Both the position numbers and the translations under genes were made by a program. The notes beneath the pieces were generated by a model. It searched no databases and had not been told where the DNA came from. It worked only from the letters and a program-made list of their open reading frames with translations. From Kitasatospora kifunensis (GTDB taxonomy: Bacteria; Actinomycetota; Actinomycetes; Streptomycetales; Streptomycetaceae), in contig NZ_JACHJV010000001.1 of the NCBI RefSeq assembly GCF_014203855.1, forward strand, positions 1,984,001 to 2,048,000: a stretch of 64,000 bases of DNA, read 5' to 3'. This document shows, piece by piece, positions 1 through 10,300 of the stretch. Position 1 is the first letter of the stretch, and each line of letters begins with the position of its first letter.

Positions 1-2
1 CG

Positions 3-344
3 CTCTTCCTGCGGGCCGGGCGCACCCTGGGTGCACGCGGGCTGCGCGGCGCCCGACACGTCCTGCTGCCCGCCGCACTGCCCGGCTACCTGGCCGGCCT
101 CAAGCAGGGCTGGGCCTTCTCCTGGCGCTCGCTGATGGCGGCCGAACTGATCGCCAGCTCCCCGGACCTGGGCCTGGGCCTGGGCCGCTACCTGGAGAAC
201 CAGCGCGACGCCTCCAGCATGTCCGGGGTGATGCTCGGCATCATCCTGATCCTGGTGGTCGGCGTCGCGATCGATCTGCTGATCTTCACCCCGCTGGAGC
301 GCCGGGTGCTGCGTACCCGCGGCCTGCTGCAACACGTCCGCTGA
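3..344 (+). CDS. ABC transporter permease, sulfonate/taurine (SsuC) type, C-terminal part
   Basis: The gene enters from the left edge; only the last 113 residues are present. The visible part has the permease cytoplasmic-loop pattern LPGYLAGLKQGWAFSW followed by RSLMAAELI, then a hydrophobic membrane segment (MLGIILILVVGVAIDLLIF) and a basic tail. This pattern is typical of BPD_transp_1 permeases for sulfonate, taurine or nitrate. A sirohydrochlorin chelatase follows 25 bases downstream on the same strand, which fits the actinomycete assimilatory sulfur clusters where an SsuC-like permease precedes a siroheme-making enzyme. The transported substrate cannot be fixed from this fragment; sulfonate or an organosulfur compound is inferred from context. 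Confidence 0.8.
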   Translation, partial: LFLRAGRTLGARGLRGARHVLLPAALPGYLAGLKQGWAFSWRSLMAAELIASSPDLGLGLGRYLENQRDASSMSGVMLGIILILVVGVAIDLLIFTPLERRVLRTRGLLQHVR

Positions 345-369
345 CACTCCCCTACTGAAAGACCATCAG

Positions 370-1110
370 ATGCCCGCCTCTCCAGCCCTGTTGCTGATCG
401 CCCACGGCAGCCGCGACCCGCGGCACGCCGCGACGGTCGACGCGCTGGTGCACGAGGTGCGCGCCCAGCGGCCCGGCCTGAGCATCGCCACCGCCTACCT
501 GGACCACTGCGCGCCGCGGCTGCCGCAGCTGGTCCAGCGGCTGGCGGGGGCGCCGACGGTGGCGGTGCCGCTGCTGCTCAACCGGGCCTTCCACGCCAAG
601 CACGACATCCCGGCCGCACTGCGGGCCGCCCGGGCGAGCGGCCCGCTGGCCGAGGTGCTCGGCCCCGACCCGCTGCTGCTGGCCGCACTGGAGCGCCGCC
701 TGGCCGAGGCCGGCCTGGACATCGCCTCCGCCGCCGCCCGGGCCCGCACCGGCCTGGTGCTGGCCGCCGCCGGCTCCTCGGACCCGGCCGCCGACGCCAC
801 CACCCGCGCACTTGCCGCCCGCTGGCAGCGCGAGCGCGGCTGGGGCGCGGTCACCGTCGCGTACGCCTCGGCAGGCGGGCCACGGGTGCCGCAGGCGCTG
901 GCCGCGCTGCGCGCCCAGGGCCTGCGCCGCACCGCGGTGGCACCCTACCTGCTGGCTCCCGGCCTGCTGCCGGACCGGATCGCGGCCGCCGCCGAGCAGG
1001 CGGCGGCCGATGTGCTCGCCCCGGTGCTGGGCGCCGCACCCGAGGTGGCCCGGCTGCTGCTGCAGCGCTACACCGAGGCCCGCGCCGACCTGCGGGCCGT
1101 CGCCGCCTGA
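370..1110 (+). CDS. Sirohydrochlorin chelatase (CbiX/SirB family)
   Basis: 246 residues with two tandem CbiX-like halves. The N-terminal half begins LLLIAHGSRDPRH, containing the conserved HGS motif and metal-site histidine, and continues with AFHAKHDIPAAL. The second half starts near residue 125 (TGLVLAAAGSSDP). The family inserts Fe2+ (or Co2+/Ni2+) into sirohydrochlorin; with a sulfur-transport neighbour the likely role is siroheme for sulfite reductase. The ATG at 370 begins soon after the permease stop, so the two are probably co-transcribed. The gene converges with the minus-strand efflux gene, leaving 15 bases between stops. Metal specificity is not visible from sequence. Confidence 0.85.
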   Translation: MPASPALLLIAHGSRDPRHAATVDALVHEVRAQRPGLSIATAYLDHCAPRLPQLVQRLAGAPTVAVPLLLNRAFHAKHDIPAALRAARASGPLAEVLGPDPLLLAALERRLAEAGLDIASAAARARTGLVLAAAGSSDPAADATTRALAARWQRERGWGAVTVAYASAGGPRVPQALAALRAQGLRRTAVAPYLLAPGLLPDRIAAAAEQAAADVLAPVLGAAPEVARLLLQRYTEARADLRAVAA

Positions 1111-1125
1111 CCGGCCGGCCGCAGC

Positions 1126-2664
1126 TCAGACCTCCACCAGCGGCTCCTCCGATCCGCGCAGCGGCACCTCGCGGATCAGCCAGGAGAGCAGGAACGCCGC
1201 CGCCGACAGCACCGCGCCACCGACGAACACCCCGTACAGCCCGTGCGTCACCCCCTGCTCGAACGCCGTCCTGGCCGGCCCCGGCAGCCCCTTGAGCGCG
1301 CTCGGCGGCAGGTGCGCCGAGATCAGCGCGTGCCCCTGCGCCCCGAGCCGCCCGGTGAGTTGGTGGTCCAGCCCGCGGGTGTAGAGCGAGCCGAGCAGCG
1401 CGATGCCCAGTGAGCCGCCGATCGTGCGGAACAGCGTCACCGAGCCGCTCGCCGCCCCCATGTCCCGCAGCGCCACGCTGTTCTGGGTGATCAGCATGGT
1501 GTTCTGCATCAGGAAGCCGAGCCCGAGCCCGACCACCACGGTGAGCAGCGAGCTGACCAGCAGGCTGGTGTCCACCCGGAGCAGCAGCAGGATCAGCATG
1601 CCGGCGGTGAGCACCACCCCTCCGATGATCACGAACGCCCGGTACCTACCCGTCCTGGTGGTGATCTGGGCGACCGTCAGCATCACCACGAGCATGCCGA
1701 ACATCAGCGGCAGCAACAGCAGACCACTGGCGGTCGGCGACGCTCCCTGGACGTACTGCATGTACTGCGGAAGGAAGTTGACCGCGCCGAACATCGCCGC
1801 GCCGACCAGGAAGCTGAGCACCTGGGCGACGGTGAAGTTGCGGTCCCGGAACATCCGCGGCGGCAGGATCGGCTCGGCGACGCGGTGCTGCGAGACGACG
1901 AACGCCGCCAGCGCCACCGCCGAGAGCCCGGTCAGCCCGAGGATCTGCGTCGAACCCCAGGGGTACTGGCCGCCGCCCCAGCTCGCCACCAGGGTGATCG
2001 CGACCACGCCAACGGTCAGCAGCGCCCCGCCGAGGTAGTCGAGCCGGGCCGTGATCCGGCGCCGCGGCAGGTGCATGCCGAGCCCGGTGACCAACAGCGC
2101 CACCAGGCCCAGCGGCAGGTTCACGTAGAAGCACCAGCGCCAACTGAGGCTCTGGGTCAGGAAACCGCCGAGCAGCGGACCGCCGACGAAGGCGATCGGC
2201 ATCATCCCGCCGATCATCCCCATGTAGCGGCCACGCTGGCGCGGCGGCACCAGGTCGCCGAGGGTGGCCATCGCGCCGACCATCAGCCCGCCGGCGCCCA
2301 GCCCCTGCAGAGCCCGGAATCCGATCAACTGGTCCATGTTCTGGGAGAGTCCGGCCAGCGCGGAGCCGCCGAGGAAGACCACGATGGCGACCATGAACAT
2401 GCTCTTGCGCCCGTAGAGGTCGCCGAGCTTGCCCCAGAACGGGGTGGTGACGGCGGCGCCCAGCGCATAGGCGGTGACCACCCAGGAGAGTCGGGCGAGC
2501 CCGCCCAGGTCACCGACGATGGTGGGCAGCGCGGTGCTGACGATCAGGTTGTCGAGCATCGCCATCAGCATGCCGAGCATCAGCCCGATCATGGCGATGT
2601 AGATGGTCCGCTGGCTCGGAGGCTGCTGATCGGTTTCGAGGGGAACGGCCTTGGTGTCGGTCAT
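1126..2664 (-). CDS. MFS transporter, DHA2 drug:H+ antiporter family (EmrB/QacA type, 14 TM)
   Basis: 512 residues from the ATG at 2664. The frame stays open further upstream, but this ATG has a good GAGGAG ribosome site about 8 bases before it and starts at the usual family position. Recognisable features are LDNLIVSTALPTIVGDL in TM1, GKLGDLYGRKSMFM (motif A) after TM2, RALQGLGAGGLM (motif B), and GGPLLGGFL in TM5 (antiporter motif C). Length and hydrophobic pattern fit 14 transmembrane helices. Probable role: proton-coupled efflux of a hydrophobic drug or metabolite at the cytoplasmic membrane. A MarR repressor gene diverges from it, the classic arrangement for inducible efflux. Substrate unknown. 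Confidence 0.9.
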   Translation of the reverse strand: MTDTKAVPLETDQQPPSQRTIYIAMIGLMLGMLMAMLDNLIVSTALPTIVGDLGGLARLSWVVTAYALGAAVTTPFWGKLGDLYGRKSMFMVAIVVFLGGSALAGLSQNMDQLIGFRALQGLGAGGLMVGAMATLGDLVPPRQRGRYMGMIGGMMPIAFVGGPLLGGFLTQSLSWRWCFYVNLPLGLVALLVTGLGMHLPRRRITARLDYLGGALLTVGVVAITLVASWGGGQYPWGSTQILGLTGLSAVALAAFVVSQHRVAEPILPPRMFRDRNFTVAQVLSFLVGAAMFGAVNFLPQYMQYVQGASPTASGLLLLPLMFGMLVVMLTVAQITTRTGRYRAFVIIGGVVLTAGMLILLLLRVDTSLLVSSLLTVVVGLGLGFLMQNTMLITQNSVALRDMGAASGSVTLFRTIGGSLGIALLGSLYTRGLDHQLTGRLGAQGHALISAHLPPSALKGLPGPARTAFEQGVTHGLYGVFVGGAVLSAAAFLLSWLIREVPLRGSEEPLVEV

Positions 2665-2709
2665 CGACACGCTCCTCAGCTGGAGCCGGTACCTGACTTC
2701 AGAGTACCC

Positions 2710-2733
2710 AATCATTGACATCTGCGAACGATT
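2710..2733. promoter_or_regulatory. Candidate MarR operator between efflux gene and marR
   Basis: In the 108-base divergent intergenic region an imperfect inverted repeat, AATCATT-10 bases-AACGATT (6 of 7 arms pair), lies near the promoters for both genes. On the minus strand a TTCGCA/TACTCT pair with 16-base spacing overlaps it and could be the efflux promoter. Placement fits an autoregulating MarR repressor; binding is inferred. Confidence 0.4.
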
Positions 2734-2772
2734 TTCGGGAGCTGACCGTTGGCCCGGCGATACGATTGCGGT

Positions 2773-3270
2773 GTGACCTCGCCTTCCACGCAGCATCCAC
2801 CTGCCGTGACCGCCGATCGACTGGGATTCCTGCTCGCCCGGCACGGACAGACCATGAAGCTGCGCCTGCGCGAGGCGCTGAGCGTCTGCGGGCTCGGCCC
2901 GCGACACGGCGCCATCCTGCTCCGGCTCGCCCAGGCGGGCTCGATCAGCCAGCAGGCCCTGCTGGAGGCCCTCACCGTCGACGCCAGCACCCTGGTTGCG
3001 ATCCTCAACGACCTGGAACGTGACGCCCTGACCGAGCGCCGCCGCGACCCCACCGACCGCCGCCGCCACATCGTGGAGATCACCCCCGAGGGCCGCTCCG
3101 CCGCCTGCGCCGTCGAGCACGCCGTCGCGGACGTCGAACGCGAGGCCTTCGCCGACCTGGACGCCGAGGAGATCGCCCAACTCCACACCCTGCTCGCCCG
3201 CGTCCACGTCCGCCCGACAACGGAGCCGGGGGCGGGGACGGAGTGCGCTCCGGGGTGCGCTCCGGAGTAG
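2773..3270 (+). CDS. MarR family transcriptional regulator
   Basis: 165 residues from GTG 2773; an in-frame TTG at 2749 would add eight residues not typical of the family. The winged-helix core is clear: LGPRHGAILLRLAQAGSISQQALLEAL (helices 2-3), VDASTLVAILNDLE (recognition helix), and the wing DALTERRRDPTDRRRHIVEIT with the conserved D-P-x-D-R-R. A dimerisation helix follows, then a short poorly conserved Pro/Gly-rich tail. Divergent from the DHA2 pump, which it most likely represses until a ligand binds. A TACGAT box lies just upstream of the GTG, so the transcript may be leaderless. Confidence 0.88.
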   Translation: MTSPSTQHPPAVTADRLGFLLARHGQTMKLRLREALSVCGLGPRHGAILLRLAQAGSISQQALLEALTVDASTLVAILNDLERDALTERRRDPTDRRRHIVEITPEGRSAACAVEHAVADVEREAFADLDAEEIAQLHTLLARVHVRPTTEPGAGTECAPGCAPE

Positions 3271-3311
3271 GCGGCGGGCCGGGCCTATGGTCCGGCCGGG
3301 TGCAAGGGCCA

Positions 3312-3342
3312 CGCCCCGCACCGCTAGCGGCGGCGCGGGGCG
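3312..3342. terminator. GC-rich hairpin between converging genes
   Basis: CGCCCCGC and GCGGGGCG form a perfect 8-bp stem around a 15-base loop, between the marR stop and the stop of the minus-strand lectin gene. No T-run follows, as is usual in streptomycetes. Probable bidirectional terminator. Confidence 0.45.
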
Positions 3343-3363
3343 CGATGGTGAGCTGACGGTGGA

Positions 3364-6300
3364 TCAGGGATTCGGGTTGTAGGTGTTGGAGTTCCAGACC
3401 ATCTTCCAGGAAGTGTTGTAGATGGCGAAGTTGCAGTCGTCCTGGACGGTGGCCCAGGCGCCGCTGCCGGCGGTGCCGGAGCTCCAAAGGGCGTCGGCGG
3501 GACTCCCCGGGGAGGGAAAGGTGGGGTTGCCGTTGGCGTCGGTCTTGGGGAGGTAGACCACGAGGTTGCCGTCGGTCTGCATGGTGGCCCAGGCGCCGGG
3601 GTGGTTGTTGGTGCGGCTGGACCACAGAGGGCTGCCGGTGTTGAGGGAGTACAGGACAAGGTTGCCGTCGGCCTGCATGACGAGCCTTGTGTGGGCGGAG
3701 TACGCGGCGTCGCCGGAGTGCAGGATGGTGCCGCCGGAGAGGACGGGACTGATGGTGGTGTTGACGGTGCCCAGGTTCGCGGGCCAGTTGAAGCCCGCAA
3801 CCGGAGTGTTCGTCCCGCTTGTGTAGCCCGGGAAGACCTGCAGTTGCTTGGTGTTCGAGATGCTCCACAGGTCGGGCATGCCGTCGCCGTTGATGTCGCC
3901 GGAGGAGCCGACGAGCGGGAAGTCGGCGGGGTTGAAGGTCTGGGCGTAGGGGATTCGGCCGCCGGTGGGGTCCTGGAGCTTGCTGTAGTCGAGGTTGCCC
4001 TGGCTGTCGAAGGTGATGGGGTAGGCGTGGATGGTTCCGTCGGTTCGGTTACGGGCCCAGACGGTGGCCTGGTTGTTTCCGTTTGCGGGGCCGGGGCCGA
4101 TGACGTCGTAGTTGTCCCAACTGCCGCCCGTCGTGGTGGGAATGAGCTGGGCCGTGCCGCTGAGCTGGTCGGGGAAGGTGTCGGAGGGGCGGAAGAGCCA
4201 GAGCTTGCCGTTCTCGACGGTGAGCAGCGAGGTGCGGGTCATCAGCAGCTGCTTGCCAGGGTTCTTCGGGTCGGCTGCCGTGGCTTCACCCTCGGGGGTT
4301 CCGATGGCCACGAGCTGGGTGATGTTGGACCAGTCGGGTCCATAGTCGGAGGGGCACGGTCCGGGCGTTCCGCCCAGCGTGAGCACGCAGTTGGCGGGGC
4401 GGGTGAGCGGCGTGGCCGGCTTGGAGTCGAAGTGGCCGTGCCCGTCGTTGTAGACCAGGTAGAGGTACTTCTTGAGGTCGCTGTACGTGGTGTTGTGCAC
4501 GATGAGCTGGTCGACCGGTAGGCCGGTCTCCAGCGCGCCGCGGTGGGTGATCTGGAAGTCGTTCCAGGTCACGTGGTGGTTCTGGTCATTGCCCGGGGCG
4601 CTGGCCGCGCTTGCGGAGATCGCGCGGGTCGGATCGTTGGAGTTGCTGACGAAGCGGAGGTTGCCGGAGGTGTCCGGCAGGAGGATGTCCGCCTTCATGT
4701 CGCCGTCGACGTCGCCGAAGACGGGCGGGGTGCCGGGCTTCCAGGGAGCGTAGTAGGAGTAGGCGGCAGGCTGGCTGTAGTTACCGGCGTTGTCCTGGGC
4801 CTGTGCGTAGAGGATGTTGGTGCCCCACAGGCCGGGGACGTGCTGGAAGCTGGCGTGGCCGGTGGAGTCGGCGGTGACGGTTCCGGGGTCGCCACAGTGC
4901 CAGCCGGTGACCGGGGTTGAGTCGGTGCTGACGCGGAAGCAGGCCAGGCCGGAGGAGGCGCCACCGCCTGCCGGTGCCGGGTCGCTGCCGCCGAGCGTGA
5001 AGGTGCCGCTGTCGCTGGCGTAGTGGAGGTTGGCCGGGGCCGGGGTACCGGAAGGGGGAAAGTCGGTGGAACTGATGCTGGCGTTCGGTGGCGTCATGTC
5101 GATGCGGAAGAAGCACGGCGAGCTGTTGCCACTGCTCAGTTGGCCGTCGCTGGTGTTGGCGTACCAGCCGTAGGTGCCCCCGTCGTGGAGGAAGTCGGAG
5201 CCGATGGTGACCGCGTTGTTGGCGTCACTGTTGGGGGCTACCGAGAGGGAGCGGGAGGCGCCGTTCTGGTCCCAGATGTAGAAGTTGGTCGCCATCGGCA
5301 GACCGGTCGCGGAGCCGTGGGAAACGACCAGGCTGACGTTCTGGTTGGCTCCCAGCCAGGCGATGTTGGATCCGCCGGGGCTGCACTCGACGTGGGTGTT
5401 GTCGGATGCGAACCCGGGTGCCTGACCAGTGGCCGAGTTGGTGCGTTCCCACCAGAGGGTCGGCGTGATGTCATAGGTGACGATGATCTGGGGGTTGTTG
5501 GCGAAGTGGTGGCGGTAGGCCTTGTTGGTCTCGTCGTCGGGTGCCAGACCGAAGGTGAAGTCGTTCCATCGGCCGCTGGCAGCCGAGGCCATCTGCGCGG
5601 TGACGCTGTAGTAGAGGGGTCCGGGGGCGTCCATCCAGGCGATGCCGATCTTGGTGCAGCCGCCCATCGTGCTGTTGACATCGCAGGGTTGGGCCTCCCA
5701 GCGGGTGTCCCGGTCGATCGCGCCGGTCGAGTAGAGCCCCATGGGGGTGGAGGTCCCGGGGGCTGAGGCGTCGGCGACCTGGAGCTGGAGTTGCGCGCTG
5801 ATGATCGTCGATCCCCAGATGCGCTGGTCGACGCCGACACGGTAGTAGGCGCGCTCACGCCCGTGGTTGATGTCCGGGCAGGGGTAGGGGTAGCTCTGGT
5901 CGTACCCGCAGTAGCCGGTTCCCACAGGCTTCCCGTTGTCGGCGTTCTTCGACTTCGGGAAGTACTCCTGGACGTTCACGGACTCCTGGCTGTTGCCGGG
6001 GACCTGAACGCCGGGATCGAGATACCACGGTCCGGTCCCTTGGCCGAGTTTGCTCGGGTCCGGGGTCACATCGATGCCGGTTGCGTTTGCACTGACCGTC
6101 ATCATCGCGATGTTCGCTCCAGTGCCTGGAGCTTGCGGACTGGAGGCGGCCGCGGGCGAACTGGTGTCAGCCGCCGTGAAGGCGGCTGTGCGCATGGCAG
6201 TTCGCGTGGTCGGGGCACTGGGGACGGGCTCGGGCTGGCGCCGGACGTCGACGGAGAGCTTGAGTCCCACTGGAACGAGGTGGGGGAGCTCAGACGGACG

Positions 6301-7058
6301 GCGCCGGTGGCGTCAGTGAAGGAGAGGCTGCCGGAAGCGTCTGCGTTCGCGGTCAGTCCAACGGTGGCGATCGGGAAGTGAATGGTCTTCAGGGCCGGAT
6401 TGGCGGCCGCTGCGGTGCTGCGCACGACGATGACATCGCGCCAGCCTCCGGCACGGGTAGCGGTGATCTGGAGGTCGACATCCGGCAGGACGGAGGCGTA
6501 GGTCGCGGTGTCGCCGCTGACGCTCGGCGCCGGCAGGGTGAACGGCGCGCTCGTGGCGAGTTGCTTGCCGTCGCTGGTGGTGATGGTGGCCATCGGGCCG
6601 CTGCCGCCGCCGGAGAGTGTGACGGCCACCGGGACGGCGGCGGGGCTGAGCGTCCCGTCCGCATTCGCGTGCAGGGTGGTGTCGATGTCCGCCCAGGAGT
6701 CACCCCTCTTGAACCTTACGGCCTGTGCGCTCTGAGTAGTCGTCAGGGTGCCGTCGGGGTTGGCGACCGTCGTGGCCGCCTCGCTGGTCATCGCGTCGAT
6801 CGGGACGGCCTTGCCCGCAGCCTTCGCCTTGCTGCGGGCGTCGTAGATCGCGGCCGCGACTGCTGGGGAGCCGGACCCTGCCACAGGAGGTGTGCTGCTG
6901 GCGGTGGGCGGCGTGATGGCGTCGGCGCGTGCCGCCGGAGCTACGAGCAGGCTCAGGCCGAGTACGGAGACAGCTCCCAGGACCACGGTGCGAGGTGCCC
7001 ATCGTGCGCCTGATCGAAGACAATTGTCAGCAGATGGAAATGAAGATGCGTCAGACAT
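3364..7058 (-). pseudogene. Secreted FG-GAP/DNRLRE-type protein with C-terminal bulb-type lectin domain, frameshifted
   Basis: Two overlapping reading frames form one gene. The first (7058 down to about 6215) gives a signal peptide (VLGAVSVLGLSLLVAPAARA) and the N-terminal beta-rich domain common in Streptomyces wall-associated and RHS-like proteins (RGDSWADIDTTLHANADGTL). The second continues to 3364 with a DNRLRE-like region (RERAYYRVGVDQRIWGS), a Cys-containing Ig-like region, FG-GAP/VCBS motifs (FGDVDGDMKADILLPD, SGDINGDGMPDLW) and a C-terminal B_lectin domain with three QxDxNxVxY-type motifs (MQADGNLVLY, MQTDGNLVVY, VQDDCNFAIY). Matching Pro/Ser-rich linkers (PSPVP in one frame, PEPVP in the other) place a single frameshift at about 6205-6235. 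The start at 7058 follows signal-peptide logic; an upstream ATG at 7121 is possible. Likely an extracellular surface protein before the shift. It diverges from the RHS gene, which carries a related lectin domain. Confidence 0.75.
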
Positions 7059-7329
7059 GGATGATGTGAGATCCCCTCGAAGGCGTCCCGCTTCCGAGCG
7101 CGGGCGTCCGGCTAGGAACAATCCGTGATCCCCACCCCTTGGTCAAGCACAGGCATGGGTTGTGCAAGCTTGTCCGGATTTGGTTCCGAGAGATGAGCAA
7201 AGGATTAGTAAATAAATCATCTTAGCTGCCCTCCGCTCTAGTGCGACTACGGGGCGTATGCGTAGGGTCGGCGACGATCATCGCACCTGTGTGCGACATC
7301 CATGTGTGCGGCAGCGTTGGGGAGTAGCT
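7059..7329. other. Divergent intergenic region between the two lectin-domain genes
   Basis: About 270 bases, with a stretch at 7140-7240 visibly poorer in GC than the surroundings (for example AGGATTAGTAAATAAATCAT). It must hold the promoters of both large secreted-protein genes. I could not assign -35/-10 boxes with confidence and saw no strong palindrome. It includes an in-frame ATG at 7258 that could start the RHS gene instead of GTG 7330. Confidence 0.5.
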
Positions 7330-10300
7330 GTGGGGGCTTTGCGTGCCCGGGACCGTGTCGACGGCGGATCCCGGTCGAGCCATCGGGGGTTGAGCCTCGT
7401 CTCGGCCCTCGTGGTCGTGCTCGCGATGATGGTCGGCCTGCCGGCCTCGGCGCTGGCCGCAGGCGGAACCGACCACCGCAAGGTGTGGGTGCCGCCGAAC
7501 ACGCCGCTGGGGCGCGACAGCGAGGCCGTCAAGGGCGGCACTTTGAAGGTGCGCCCACTCGACAAGCCGCCGGCATACCCGGTCCCCCATGACTGGGCTC
7601 CCGACAACACGCCGGTGGCGCAAGCCGGTTCGGCGACACTGACACTCGGAGCCGACTCCGCCGAGGCGCGGGCGGCTCGCGCCGCCAGCGGCGGCGCGTC
7701 ACCGGCCTCGGGTGGCGGGGCGTTGGTCCAGGCCGGGCAGTTGCCCGTGGCGCTGGCGCCGAAGGACGCAACCGCGGGGAGCCGTTCGGTCAAGGTCCAG
7801 GTCACGGATGCGGCAGCTGGGAAGGCCGTGGGCGTGGACGGTCCCCTGATCGCCTTGACCGGCGTCTCCGACGCTTCGTCCGACGACCTGAAGGTCGCGT
7901 TGGACCTCAAGGCGTTGCAGGGCAAGGGCCTTGCGGCGGACCGGGCACAGCTGGTGGCGCTGCCGGCCTGCGCACTCACCACCCCCGACGTCGCGGAGTG
8001 CCGCAAGCAGACCCCGATCGCCGCGAGCGCGGATGTGAGCGCCGGGCAGCTGACCGCTGACGTAGCCCTGCCGGCAGCCAGTACCACCGCCGGCGCGAGC
8101 GCGACCAAGCCGACCGGCGGCATCGTACAGAGCAGCTTCACCACCAGCGCGGTGCAGGCCTCGGACACCGCGGCCGCACCGATGGTGCTAGCTGCGGTAT
8201 CCGGTGCGTCCGGATCGGCCGGCAGCTACAAGGCGACCTCCCTCAGCCCGTCCATGGCATGGACGTCGGGCTCGAACGTCGGCAACTTCACCTACTCGTA
8301 CCCGATCCAGACCCCTGCCGGGCTCGGCGCGCTCGCGCCGAAGGTGGCCCTCGTCTACGACTCCTCGGCGGTGGACGGCAAGACCTCGGCCACCAACGCG
8401 CAGGCCTCGTGGATCGGTGACGGCTGGGACTACCAGCCGGGCTTCATCGAGCGGTCCTACAAGGGCTGCGACAAGGACGGCATCACCGGCAGCGGTGACC
8501 TGTGCTGGGGCGGCCAGAACGCGGTGCTGAACCTGAGCGGCCACACCGGGACCCTGGTACGCGACGACAGCACCGGGGCGTGGCACCTGCAGGGGGACGA
8601 CGGCTCGAAGGTCGAGCAGCTGACGGGCGCGCCGAACGGCCTGCCCACCGGCGAGTACTGGCGCGTGACCACCTCGGACGGCACGCAGTACTACTTCGGC
8701 CAGAACCACCTGCCCGGCGGTGACGGCAGCGACCCGGCCACCAACTCGGCCTGGAGCGAGCCGGTCTACTCCCCGAACAACGGCGACCCCTGCTACAACT
8801 CCGGCTCGGGTCAGGGCTCGTGGTGCACCATGGGCTGGCGCTGGAACCTCGACTACGTCGTCGACACCCACCAGAACCTCATCACCTACGGCTACGCCAC
8901 CGAGACCAACTCGTACAGCCGGGGCGGCGGCCAGAACAACGGCAACGGCACCCTCACCTCGTACACCCGCGGCGGCTACCTGAAGCAGATCGCCTACGGC
9001 CAGCGCCTGCCCGATCAGGTCGCGGCCAAGGGCACGCTGAACCCGGCCGCCCAGGTCGTCTTCACCACCTCGGAGCGCTGCCTGCCCTCAGGGGGCATCA
9101 CCTGCTCGGACGCCCAGCGGACCACCGCCAACGCCACGTCCTGGCCGGACGTCCCGCTCGACCAGGCCTGCGACGGCAGCAGCACCTGCACCAACTACAG
9201 CCCGACCTTCTTCACCACCAAGCGCCTGACCGGCATCTCCACGGTAGTGTTCGTCAACTCCACCCCGGTCACCGTCGATTCCTGGGCCCTGACACAGTCC
9301 TTCCCCGACCCGGGCGACGGCACCAAGCCCGCGCTCTGGCTCGCCTCGATCGCCCGCACCGGCAGCGACGGCCAGTCCGGCGTGACGCTGCCCGCGGTCT
9401 CGTTCACCGCGCGCGAGCTCTCCAACCGGGTGGACGGGCTGGTGCCGGCCGCACCGATGTTCAACCGCCCGCGCATCCAGCAGATCACCACCGAGACCGG
9501 CGGACAGATCGGCATCGTCTACTCCGACCCGGCCTGCTCACGGGTCAGGAACGTGATGCCGGCCTCGGAGGACGGCAACACCCTCCCCTGCATCCCCGTG
9601 AAGTGGTACCTGCCCGGCTCCACCAGCCCCGACCCGGTCAACGACTGGTTCAACAAGCCGCTGGTCACCGACGTCACCGAGCAGGACGCCATCACCGGCG
9701 CCGGCATGCTCAAGGACACCCACTACACCTACAACGGTGATGCCGCCTGGCACCGCAACGACAGCGAGTTCACCGACCCCAAGACCCGCACCTGGGACAG
9801 CTTCCGTGGCTACCAGTCGGTGACCACCACCACCGGCAGCGCCTACCCCGGCGAGGCACCCAAGACCCAGACCACCGTCACCTTCCTGCGCGGCATGGAC
9901 GGCGACTACCGCGCCGACGGCACCGCCCGCAGCATCCAGGTCCCCAACCCGCTGGGCGGCCCGGCCGTCACCGACAGCGACTGGCTCGCCGGCAACAAGC
10001 TCGCGACCCAGACCTTCGACCAGGCCGGCGGCAACGTCGTCGCCATGAGCGGCAGCACCACCAACGGGCAGCAGACCACCGCGACCCACAAGCAGTCCGG
10101 CAACATGCCCGACCTCGTCGCCCGCTACCCCGCCTCCCAGGCCACCGCCACCAGCATGGCCAAGCTCGCCAACGGGTCCTGGCGCACCACGACCACGGTG
10201 ACCACCACCGACCCGGCCCACGCCAACCGCATCACCCAGATCGACGACCAAGGCGACGGCACCCAGGCCGCACCGGAGATCTGCACCAGCGTCAACTACG

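Noticed and set aside
7258..7329. ATG 7258 as RHS start
   Set aside because: Possible, but it lacks a ribosome site and adds a Cys/Arg-rich leader before the signal peptide; GTG 7330 is better supported.
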